From the NCBI RefSeq assembly GCF_003597395.2, contig NC_133777.1:14297917-14361916 (forward strand): 64,000 nucleotides of DNA. The letters run 5' to 3'. Numbering within the stretch: position 1 is the stretch's first letter; every line of letters begins with the position of its first letter. Positions 41,201 to 53,200 of the stretch are shown one piece after another. The translations under genes were made by a program, and so were the position numbers. The stretch is from Chelonoidis abingdonii (lineage: Eukaryota; Chordata; Testudines; Testudinidae). The notes beneath the pieces were generated by a model. That model was not told the origin of the DNA. It did not search any database and saw only the letters and a list, made by a program, of their open reading frames with translations.

Positions 41201-44200
41201 AGGGAGTTCTTGATCCTGATGGGGAATGAAAGGGGTTGTCCAGACTGTCCCTGTTTGGTCTGTAAACCGAGCTGAACCATAGCTGTAGGCATCGCATGTG
41301 AAGTCTGTCGTGTGGAATCACCACCATGCCAGCTGCCATATGCTCCAGGAGCTGGAGGCAGATTCTGGCTGGCCCTTGTCTATAAGCGATACAAGGGATG
41401 GAAACCTGTCCTGAGGCAGGAAGGCTTTGGTCTGTAGCGCGTCTATGAATTTTAGACGTTGCACTGGTGTGAGGGTCGACTTCTGGGAACTGATCTGCAG
41501 GCTCAGCTCTATGAACAAGCTTATGATGTCCTGGGTGGCTCGACGAACCTACTGAAGCAACCAGGCTCTGAGGAGACAATTGTCAGATAAGGATAGATCA
41601 TTATCCCTTAGATTGTAGATGGGCAGCCATCACTGACAGAATTTTACCTCAGAGTGAACCTGACAAAACGTCTGTGCACCAGTAGTATTGAGATGTGAAA
41701 ACAGACATCTTGCAGGTCGAGGGCCGAAAACCGGTCCGCCTGTTCCAGTGATAGAATGACTGTCACTAGGATGACCATCTTGAACTTCTGAGCTTTGATG
41801 AACTTGTTGAGTGTTCTGAGGTCTAGGATGGGTCTCCAACCACCCTTCCTTTTGGGTGTTAGAAAGTAACAAGAGCAGAACCTCTTTCCTCGTAGACGTT
41901 GAGGTACTGGTTCTATGGCTCCTGACTGCAGCAGTCAGTCAATCTATCTCCTGCCACAGTAGACACATGAGAAGGGACCGAAAAGGGTGTTTTGGAGGAG
42001 ATAGGGAGGTGAAATGGATGGAATATCTAGATCTGACAATCTCTAGGACTCATCTGTCTGATGTTATGTGCTCCCATGCACTGTGGAACACTGCCAAACG
42101 GTGGCCAAATGGGTGCCTGGTCACAGGTAGTAGTGGAGAGTGGTCTCATGGCACCTCGATCTGCCCATCAAAAGTGATGCTTAGGGGCAGATGGTTGGCT
42201 CAATGGCCAGGAACCTGAAGGCTTTCATTTCAAGAACTTACCTTCTTTCTTCTGGGGCTCATAGAGCTGTTGTGATGGGAACTGGGATGAACAAAGCCTC
42301 TCCTGTTATTGAGAGCTAAAGTGACTCTCTTGCCCAAGTGCGCAGATTCCCAGTGACCTGAGAGCAGCCCTGGAATCCTTCCAGAAGTGGAGAGAGGCAT
42401 TGGTTTTCTCAGTGAAGAGCTTCACCACTTCAAAGGAGAGGTCCTCCACCGTAGTCTTCACCTCCTTTGGAAAATCTGAGGGGTTTTTTTGCAACCAGTT
42501 GCCCTTCTTGAATGATGGCCTTGAAGGAATTCTAGAAGCTCTCCACCACTTTATCAGTCTTGTAATTTATTGTAATTTGTGTAGTCATATTTCACCATGA
42601 GTGCCTGGTAATTGGCGATTTCAAACTGTAAGGCACAGGTGCATGACAATCTCAGTGCCGAGAATGCCAAGGATATTGAGCGAGATGGCGATCGTTTTCA
42701 GCTATCCCTGGGCTAGCTGAAGGAACCTCTCACTCTCTTTTTTGACTTGTGAGAGGAGTCCCAGAGCATTTCTTCAAACCACTATTCTTCAAAGTCGAAG
42801 GCTGAAGGGAAGACTCACGCCCACTAGACGAATGGGGCCGGAAAGTCACATCCATAAAGATGATTTTCTGGTAGAGATTCCTTACCGGATCTCGGTTGCA
42901 GCTACTGGCAGATGGAACACTTTTGTTGGGTATGCCCATCACTGAGGCAGTGAATGCACTGGGAGTGCTTGTCCACAACCAGGATCACCATGCTGCAAGT
43001 GCGACATTTCTTGAAACCTGGAGAGATGGGCATACCCTTGTCCAGGTGTCTCTCCCGCTCGCCCCCCCCCGAGGTTGACACAGGAACAAAGTGTTTCTTT
43101 CTTCATTTTGTTGTGTTTTTGTTTTGTTTTTTAAGACAGCCAAATAAAAGTCAAAAAAAGGCTAAGGGTTTCTAAAATCTAAAGATTAACAACTGAAAAG
43201 TAGAGTTAATGATCCGCTAATGGACAGCTAAGGGCTCCGTCTCTAACCAGGGGCGATTCAGAAGGAACTGAGGACTGTTAACCCACATGCCCTGGCTAGC
43301 CTCTTTGTGGCACAGCACAAGGAGAGATGTGTGCGCGGGCCTAACAGACACTGCTACCAACATTCTCCATCAGCAGCACAGGGACGCAAACACGTACAGT
43401 GATGCATCCACAGGGACGCTACTCGAAGAAGGAACAGTTTCCATATGAAGAGAGACTAAAAAGACTGGACCCAATCAGCTTGGAAAAGAGATTATGAGGG
43501 GCGGGGAGGAGGGAGATATAATTCAGGTCTATAAAATCACGAACGGTGTGGAGAAAGTGAACAACTAAGTAGGTATTTACTCCTTCACATAACAGAAGGA
43601 CCAGGGTCACCCAATGATAAAACAAACAAAAGCACTTCTTCACACAATGCACAGTTAACCAATGGAACTTGTTGCCAGGGATCTTTTGTGAAGGCAAAAA
43701 CCTCACCGAGGTTCAAAAAATATAATTAGATATGTTCATGGAGAACAGGTCCATCAATGGATATTAGCCAATATGGTCAGGGATGCAACCCCTGGCTCCT
43801 CATGTCACTGGTCTCTGATTGCCAGAAGCTGGGAGCGGAGGACAGGGGATGGATCACTCAAAGATCGCATATTCTATTCATTCCCTCTGAAGCACCTGGC
43901 ATTGGCCACTGTCAGAAGACAGGATACAAGACTAGATGAACCATTGGTCTGACCCAGTATGACTGTTCTTAATCTCACCTGCAGAAGGGGAGTGTGAACA
44001 TGTGACACTACATGAGGAAGCCTTCGCCATTCACGAATGGCTAAACTGCTGGCCATTTCTACCAAGCGCTCAATGAAGTTAAGCTGCTGTTCTTCAGGAT
44101 GGCAGATTGCTAGATATCCTCTGTACATGTTGACTTTCCAAGCCATCTCTTTTGGACAACTCAGCTCCACCTAATGGTAAAACAGAAAATTAGCTACGAA

Positions 44201-47200
44201 ACACCTGTTTTACATAAACAGAGGAAAATCTGAAAGCAAAAAGAAATCTTAAATGGACATATGACTTGATTTGTAAACTTGATTTTTTTTTTAAATGGAC
44301 TAATTTCTAGAAATTCCAGTTTCTGAAAGAGAATACTTTAAATAGTATTTCCTGAAACTAAAATCTCTGATCAGGGGGATTTTCTGTTCATCTGTTGATA
44401 TTCATGTCTTTTCAGCAACATAAATTGACTTTACATGTCAACATATTGCACAGATACTAGGCTGCCCAGCTGTCCTGTACATCAAGTTTTTAGGAGACTA
44501 AGTAAATGACAATTTTTTAAAAACGATCTAGCTCTAATTATATGTTTATGTCAAAACAGTATCTGCATACAGGGACTCAATCATTTTAAGTAACAGTCAC
44601 TTTCTGACTGAGAAATAAATGTTAAGCTATTTTCAGAGACTTCCTGAAACACAGGACTGGCAGATATATGACAACTAGAAGAATCAAAGCACAATTTCAC
44701 CATAGCATGTAAATGTTTTGCAACACATGTACTGAAAGGTTGATTATTGCATATATTTGAGAAGATCTGACTAAATAAAAGAGAGTGTACACTTAAATTA
44801 GCTCACAAATATTTGCAAACACTCATTAGCATTCAAAGCAGAGAGTAAAGGTCTGATTCTGTACACCTTGAGCACTCGATTCTCCCAGTGCAGCCCCCCT
44901 TTGTGTTCATGTGCTGCACAGAAATTCCAGCTACATTGGCTTTGTTCTATTTTCATTAGCTTAAAAATATCAAAAGGAATCACTTTCATTTGTTAAAGTA
45001 ATGTATCAATTAATTTAAATGTTGCTTCAGTTTATTCTTAACTAGCTTTTAAGCCTGAGCTCGTAAAGAGAAACCGTCAGGTAGCAATCCTACACTTACA
45101 GAATGAAAAATCAACTTTTTTTTTTTTATTACATGATACACTGGATCATTAAACACAATGGCAATGTGAGCAAATGGAAATGAGTCTTGGGTCCTATATC
45201 ACAGGCCACTTGTTATTTTAATACCTCAACTTTAATAGGTAGATTATTAAAACAGTTTCACAAAGGTTTAGGAAAACTGATATACAGCTGCCATCTTTTC
45301 TGATCGCTCTCTACGGATCAAGAGTTAAATTGCATAAAAGAATACATTTAATATAAGCTGTTCAAAGTCAGATTCAGAAACATCAGCATAAAATAATATC
45401 AATAAAATGAAACCAGTAAGTCTATCAGCAGAGAAGTAATTATTCTTTCACATCCAGCTATTTATGAATACATGTTTCCTGACACTATTACATGGATCTG
45501 TCTAAAGCCACAGAAGCTCAATTTATAGCTTCAGTATGTTCTCTTTAGTCCATTAGTAAATGCCTCATTACTGAAAATCTCATTCACACAACTCCAGCAA
45601 AAACGTATCTGCAGTTGCTGGTGGTTGTCACTTCTACTTAAACTGAAAGCCATCAGAAGTAGAACCTGTCAGACATGATCAATTCACTCAGCTACAACTC
45701 AAAGATTAAAATCTACTGTACAACGTTTTCTTTATTTTGCAGCTGTAGAAAGCTTACCACAAAAGTGTTCTTAGAAGGTCTGTGCATACTTGAATAGGAC
45801 AGAATACATTATTCAAGCTACAGAATACATTACTGATTTAAAAATAGCAACAAAAAACAAACAAATTAAAATTATATATTGAACACCTATATTTGGCTCT
45901 TTTTGGACAGATAACTGTTTAATCACTCAGTGACAGAACTGTTAGTTAAGCCAAATATTCAATTCTAGTCATCAGTAGTGTTAACACCAGCAACTTCACT
46001 TTCTAACACTGATACAGCCTGACCAGCTCAATTTTGGGTCCTATCAAAGGACAAACACAGTACTTCATTCATAAAGTAATCTTTACAATTTTCACTCTTA
46101 GCCCCTGAAGTAATACATACTTATTGCATCTCCCTTTTCTACATCTGAGTGAGGAAAAAGAATTATTGAAGAATTAACAGATGTACTACACTAAGAAAAC
46201 CTTGAGAAACTATTTTTCCCCAAAAATTGAGGTAGAATTCAGATAGATTTTGTATATATTAAGAAACATATAATGCAGTGTATTTATCATGCAAAAATAA
46301 ACAGTCACTGTGAAGGAGGGTTTTGGGATACAGGAAACTGCTCCTGCAAGACACTGAAGTTAACTGGAGTTAAGGATATTCAGCAACTTGAAGAAACAGG
46401 CTCATCTTCTGCAACTATTTGGACATTTAGAGAAATAAAGTCACTATGTGCATGAACTATTTGCAGATAGTAAATAGTTTCTGGTTAGTGTGTGCTGGTT
46501 TCAGAAACTGAACAGATTTTTCAAAATTAGTATTTATGTAAGTACGCAGTGTGCTGTAGTAGTGTTAGTCCGAAGACAATACGGACAAGGCAGGTGAGGT
46601 ATCTTTTATTGGACTAACTTCTGTTGGCGAGAGAGACATGCTTTCAAGCTTACACACAGGTCTTCTTGTCCAAGCCTGAAAGCTTGTCTCTCTCACTAAC
46701 AGAAGTTAGTTCAATAAAAGATATTACCTAACCCAGCTTGTCTCTATTTATGTGAGTGAGTGACTAATTGCTTTTCTAAAACCATATATGGGATAAGAAG
46801 GAGCTGTGCAAGCTTCTTCATGGGGCTCTTTCCATGCCACTGAATCTTGAAATGCAGTAAGGTTTGCTATTCCTGTCCTGTCTCTTATTCAAAGAGAAAC
46901 AATCAAGTCACACCATATTGTGACTGTGTGATGCAGACCAGCAAACTCCTTTCCATTCATGACTTAATGCACAAGCCTCTCACCTTGATGATCTGGGCTC
47001 AATATCTGGCTTAAAGTCCTACGAGAAACAAATCTGCTCAGCATTAAAGAATTATCTTTTTCTCAGAATGAGAAGGTTTTTAACTTACTTTTATAAAATA
47101 TACGAAAAGTATTTCAAATTTAAAGTAAAAAGGATTCAATAATTATTACAGAAATGCATGTGTACAAATATACCAGAAAAGTGTTCTTGTGTAGCCACAT

Positions 47201-50200
47201 CAGTTCTGTAATTCTTTCCAAGTGGTCTAAGTCTGTATACGCTGACATTTTTAATGAACCTTACAAGGAACTACACCCATCTGTTGCATAACACAGATAG
47301 ACTCTAAATAAAAGGAGGCATTTAGCATATACTAGGAACCTTAGAGATGAAGCTTTAAGACCACAGGTTTCCTAATAAGGGTGATTTCCTCTACATGCTT
47401 TAATTTACTTCATTTTTATATTAGGACACAAAGAGTGTTTAAAAATTCCTCAGTTTTCTCTCAAGTGAAAGTATCTACCTACTTTTGCACTATTTCTTCA
47501 CAGAGTCACTTAAAAAAAAAAAAAAGTCTAGTGGCCATTTAGCTATATAAAATCGGTCAAAATCTCTATATTGCCGACTTCTGAATGCCTTGAAAAAAAC
47601 AACACTTCTTTAAATATGTTTGCTATATACAACATGCCTCCTGCCTTTTGACTGCTCTACAACAGTCAAAACTTTACAAAGTATTCATTAATCAAGCACA
47701 TGGATAGCAAAGACCATATAATCTCTTGAGTGGAACCTAGAAAAGGACAAGAGAAAGGTTAAGTGGTCTTCAAGTGCATGTTGTTCAGAAAAATGGATTA
47801 TATAACCAGACACAATGAACTCTAATGAATCAGGAAGGTCAATAGTAGGCAGCTGCAAACCATATATTTTACAAATTACTAAGTGAAAAATAAGATCACT
47901 GCACTTTCCTTACATACCCAGTTCCTTGTCTCCAAAAGAAGAAACACAGTATCCGTGCCACCTAATGAATTTAGAACATCTGAGGGAAGGAGGTAGTATG
48001 TGTGAACTGTAGGCTTCTAAAGGTCACATATTTAAAATAAGGCTTACATTAAACTACAAGAGGTGATTCAAAACCTGTTATCTCCAATGCATTAAATACA
48101 TTTTGAACCCGCAGTCTAAAGACTTGTTTGATTTAAAAATCATGGCACATCAAACATTTTGAAGCTTATCTGCAGTGACATCCGAAAGGTATAAGATGAG
48201 CTCATTACAGTAGCTCATATCAGTAATACTAACTTGACGAAGTCATACTCTGCTTTCTACCCCAGGGGCCTATTACCAGAAGTTTGTCAATTGGTGATAA
48301 TTACTTCCAGGACAAAAACAACAAGTCTCAGGATAGGGATGATTTAAATAATCTGAAAAAATTGTTCAGGCATTCTGCCTCTTTCCCCACCCAACTATTA
48401 TCCACTTCCCACCTCAACTCCTTGCCTCGTCTCCTTGCCCAGCCAGTCCAGTTCACCCTTCCAAGCTCCTCATCCATTCTTTCTCTCCTCTCACCCCCCA
48501 CTGGCTCCCCAGACCTCTCATCAAAACTCAGTCTCTCCCCTGGCTCCCTGTCCCAGGCTCTTTGCTCAGACAGTCTAAGTAGTCTCCCAATACTCTAGCT
48601 CCTTGCTAGATCAGTTGCCCATACACCCATTCCCCACCACGCTGGTTCATAGTCACAATCTTCTTGTCCAGCCAGTCCCAGGTCTTCCCCCAATCCCTAC
48701 AGCTGCTCATTCAAATCTCATTATCCTCCCCAGGCAACTGGTTCCCACTCTCCTCCTGTGACTTTTCCCATCTTCCTCATCCACACATGACTCTGAGTCC
48801 TATTCTCCATGCCCATCCACTCCCAGACTTACTAGCCTCCTTGTGCTAATAATACAGGGATCAGCAACCTTTCAGAAGTGGTGTGCTAAGTCTTCATTTA
48901 TTCACTCTAATTTAAGGTTTCGCGTGACAGTAATACATTTTAACGTTTTTAGAGAGTCTCTTTCTATAAGTCTATAATATATAACTAAACTATTGCTGTA
49001 TGTAAAGTAAATAAGGTTTTTAAAATGTTTAAGAAGCTTCATTTAAAATTAAATTAAAATGCAGAGCCCCCCGGACCAGTGGCCAGGATCTGGGCAGCGT
49101 GAGTGCCACTGAAAATCAGTCTGTGTGCTGCCTTCGGCACACATGCCATCGGTTGCTTACCCCTGTGCGAATATATACTTCTTTGACATGCCCCCCACTC
49201 CTCCCTGCATTTGAATCAGATGGCTGTCTCCTTCATGCTGTCTGGGTGCCAGCAGGGGGTTCACTGAGAGCACAGGATAGGCTCCCTGCTCTCAGTCCCA
49301 GTGCCCAACCCCTCTCCAGCCCAGAGTAGATGGGAGGAGCGATACTCAGACCTCACTGGTTCAGGAGCAAAATTAGCAATCAACATTACCCAAAAAGGCC
49401 TTATATATAAAAAAATAATATATAAACAAATAAAAAATAATAATACTTAGTCATTTTGCTGTGAGATTTTTTTTATTTAATATTTATATATATAAAATAA
49501 AATTCTCACAACAAAAATGACTAACCAAGTATTATTATTTTAATCAACTGCAATTGGTTAATAATATAGTAAACTCTTCCTGATTGGTTAATAATTAAAT
49601 CACACTCTTAATATGTGCTGCAAAGAGCTGCAGGAGACACATTAAAGAGGCACTTGCAAGCCTCAGTCTGAGTATCACTGCATTAGAGGGACAATCATCT
49701 TCATTCCTGTAGCCCTGGGCTAAAGAAGCTCAGTCACCACCAGGGGACGGCACATGTGCAGTCGGGCCAGTGCTAAGAGCTGGGAGAGGTTTGGGCATAT
49801 TCAGTGAGCATGGAATCTTCAGATATTTTAGCTGTAATGCACAAGCAAGTCTCTACGAAGCACATGCAAACTGCAATATAACATTTGGAGGGATTTTTAC
49901 AAGGATGGCAAAAGACACATCCCTGAGACAAATATGAAGTCCCTGTTCCAAAGTATGGGGATAGCAGACCATTTCAAAGATGTCTCAAACATTTAACACA
50001 GGCAAAACAATGTATTTTTTTCCCCTAAGCCTGGTCTCAGAAACAGCTGAACCTTTTTAGGAGGTGTGGTAATAGCCTCCTGTCCCAGATCTGGACTTTA
50101 GCGTCCAAGACCTGGGTGCTTACCTGAAACTCCCCCAAGCTCACTACCAGCTTGGATATTCTCGCTGCCACCAGGTCAGGAATTATAGGGCCTGACCCCC

Positions 50201-53200
50201 CTTTCCTCTCTCTGGTGTCCCCAACCCTTCCTTGGGGGGACCCCCAAGACCCAGACCCCTGGGTCTCTCTCTCTCTCCTCTCCCAGCTTCCCCCCCTTCC
50301 TGGGTTAGCCGGTGCAATGCTATACTTCACTCCTTGAATACAACCGGAGAGGCAATCTAGCTTCCCCGAGGCTAGGCATTCACCTAGTCAGCTCACACAA
50401 GAGATTCCCCCTCCCTTTGTCCTGCAGCCTTTCCCGCCCTGGGACAATAGGAAGGTGAGACACAGAGTTTGGGCTTTTCCCTCCCCCCTCTGCCTCACTA
50501 GGAAAAGAAACTTCCACAAGGTTTAAAAAGAAAACTTTATAGAAAAAAAAGAAAGAAAATATAAAACAACAATCTTGCATTAAGAAACTCAATACAGGCT
50601 CTTGCTTATAAGAAAATATGAATAAACAGTCTGATTTAAAAGATAGCCCGATTAAACCAGTCCAACAAATCAACATACATGTAAATACAACACAAAGCTC
50701 ATCATAGCCGAATTACTTTGCTTTCCTTTGTACTCACAGATGTTTAGGAGAAACTTTGAGATAAGATGGAGTTAGGAGAAAGCTTGTCCCTCACAGCCGA
50801 GGAAGCAACAAAGACACAGCAATCCACATCTGTACATACAACACAAAGCTCTTCATAGCCGAATTACTTTGCTTTCCTTTGTACTTACGGATGTTTAGTA
50901 GAATATTTGAGATAAGAGAGAGTTAGAAGGAAACTTGTTTACTCATAGCTGAGAAAACAACAAAAACCCCGAGTATACAAATTCCCGCCCCTGACTTTAA
51001 ACAATCCAGTTCTCTAATTGGTCCTCTGGTCAGGTGTTTGGTTACCCTTTCCAGGTAAAAGAAACTTAACCCTTACCTTACCTATCTACTTATGACAGGA
51101 GGAAATTAAAAATCACCCTGAGGCAGCGCAGACACCCAGCATGGAAAATTATAACCTATGTGGTTAAAGACTGGCAAAGTTATAAACAACTGAAAACGAG
51201 GTCTTATAATGGGAAGTGTTGGGCAGTCTTAATAATAGGTGGTGCTAGTGGCCCTGGCTACAATATGGTTATTTAAAATGCAGTTATAAAGTTTAAAGTT
51301 TAGTGGATTTGCTGTAAAAAGCAATATTTGAGACTCATTCTGAAATAAAATTAAGTAGACTCAAAAAAAGGCCAAATAAAAAGACAAACACAACAGTTAT
51401 TTCAGAGGTCTTTTATAATTTGAACAGAAAGTGGAAGAAGATTAACACAGTAAGCAGTCCTCCTCCAATAGGTCACACTGTATAAATATCCCATGCGATA
51501 GCCATTGCAGAGCAGAGCAATAAAATTTAAGAAAAATTAGAACAGATATTTGCCAAGCATGTAATTGCAATACGTCAATCACAGCATATAAACAGCCTGC
51601 AGCCTCAGTTTGCAATACTTGTTTCACTAAAATAATGTCAGCTCACATTATCAACAGCCTGTGACAACAGCAAGTACACTCCAAATCTCAGGCATTCAGT
51701 ATTTAAACCCAGCAAACAAAATTTCATGTGTGTCTTACTCAGTTCTCTCTTTCATAGACCTAGCACAAGTCTGCCAAACCTACCTACCAGCATATTAATG
51801 ACAAATGGAGGCAGGGGGAGAGACATGTTTCTTTTGTTGAAGTAGCTTGAGCATGACTAATAATTAATGCAGTTTTATTTGAAATAATGTGGTCTACATT
51901 AAAATAAATCAAAGTTTTAGGTTTTCAGTATTATGCCCTGAGGTTGCTTTTGAATTCTACTGCTGCAAGCTTAACAGGGTGGATCTGGGTGGGGAGAAGA
52001 ATACTGCAGTTTTGTGGCATCCTCCCTATTTTCCCAAATCACCCCAAAACCTTGCACCATAAGTCCACAAGGCTGGAGCTCCACAGTTGTGGGAAGGAGG
52101 CAAGTCCAGGTAAAACTAGGGAATGCTTACCTTTCCATGATCTCATTTTCCCCTTCACAGTCTCATATTTTAGCAGAATGAAGGCTGGCACTGGACCTCT
52201 ATGCAAAAAACTCCAGTCCTCCCTGGATATCCTGGAATTTAACTATCTATGTCCCTGACAATCTTGGAATATCAGAACGCATGGAAGCAAGCATCCTCCT
52301 CCCTACAAAGGGTCGATTAAGGGAAACCAAAATTTATCCACACAGTTTCCTGGTGTATGCAGGTTTTCCTATGTCAGTGTCAATCTGGGCCTTTGCACAC
52401 CCTTGCAAAACTATACACAGTAAATGGTTGTGGAAGCAGTAATGTTAATTATAAGACTCTGAAGGAAAGGGTCAGGTGTACTCATGCTCTAACACTTAAA
52501 ATCAAAGCATCTAAACTTATACTAACATTGCAGACAGAGGGCTTTTTCATTTAAAAACTGGGAGTTAAGCTACAATCTATCCATCCATAGAAGGTACAAC
52601 AGTTTGATTTTCATATCAGCATCCCTCGTTTCCCGGAACAAACCAACCATAAAGGGATAGGCAACATCTATTTTCCCCATCCCTATCTTACCCTTACCAT
52701 CTTACATCACACAAGCCCACCAGTACGGGTTTGATGCTTAGGGTTCCCTCTGCCCCCGCAAGGTATGTTTTTTATGCAGCACTGTAAATGCTTCTGCAAA
52801 CAACCCCATAAATCACTACTGGCACCAGCATGTTCACCAGTCAGCCACTTCGTGCTTTTTAATAATTTGACACCATGACCCAACCTTGACCCACCCTGGT
52901 GATTGCTACCCAGGTATGAAATATCAATTCTGAATTATAAGGAAGCTTTGTAAAGAGACAGAAAGATGAGGAAAAAATAAAAAGGAAAGACCCAAGTTAG
53001 TCTGTTGAAACAATATGCTCTGGTTGCCAAAATACCCAGCTATGTACTACATAGAAGAAAATCCCCAAAAAGGAGTTCACTGCTTCTGTGAAATAAGTAG
53101 TAATGCTGACTTTGAAGAAACACAATCAGCACAATGAACAGTGAAACAAAATGTTATCTCTGCACATTCTCAAAGAAAAATATTCACCTGCACCAATGCC

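Larger units (their letters stand above)
39541..43437 (-). mobile_element. DIRS-like tyrosine-recombinase retrotransposon, nearly full length, decayed
   Basis: On the minus strand, in order: the terminus ...TTCTTCGAGTAGC (43423-43437); a gag-like Cys/His motif (42911-43010); RT with [15 protein letters not shown] then [15 protein letters not shown] (about 41800-41900) and [13 protein letters not shown] across frames; RNase H with LTTDATLIG and HINLLELR (about 41040-41130); and a tyrosine recombinase with [17 protein letters not shown] (about 39895-39955) followed by [14 protein letters not shown]. This gene order is that of DIRS elements, which integrate by recombinase and make no target duplication. 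Frameshifts and stops break every gene. The left (3') limit is approximate, and the inverted terminal repeat expected there was not found. Confidence 0.8.
33309..43978 (-). other. TRRAP intron, 10.7 kb, hosting a DIRS element
   Basis: It contains a palindromic repeat, a CR1 3' end, Harbinger-like MITEs, the DIRS element with a hAT insertion, and a terminal CR1 next to the downstream-strand exon. I recognise nothing in 33309-35320 or 35420-37137 apart from simple runs (A-runs at 33706-33722 and 36050-36072, a TTATT repeat at 34024-34045, and an AT/AGATAT repeat at 35150-35181). Confidence 0.65.
44171..53187 (-). other. TRRAP intron, 9.0 kb
   Basis: It contains an inverted Penelope pair, a pyrimidine-rich repeat, two hAT elements and an LTR element, listed separately. 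I recognise nothing in 44171-46540, 46750-48360 or 51100-53187. Confidence 0.65.

Noticed and set aside
48284..48849. Ser/Leu/Pro-rich frames of 104 and 61 codons
   Set aside because: They arise from the pyrimidine-rich degenerate repeat.
49099..49329. 76-codon frame
   Set aside because: It starts within a hAT element and runs into unrelated flank; there is no coding signature.
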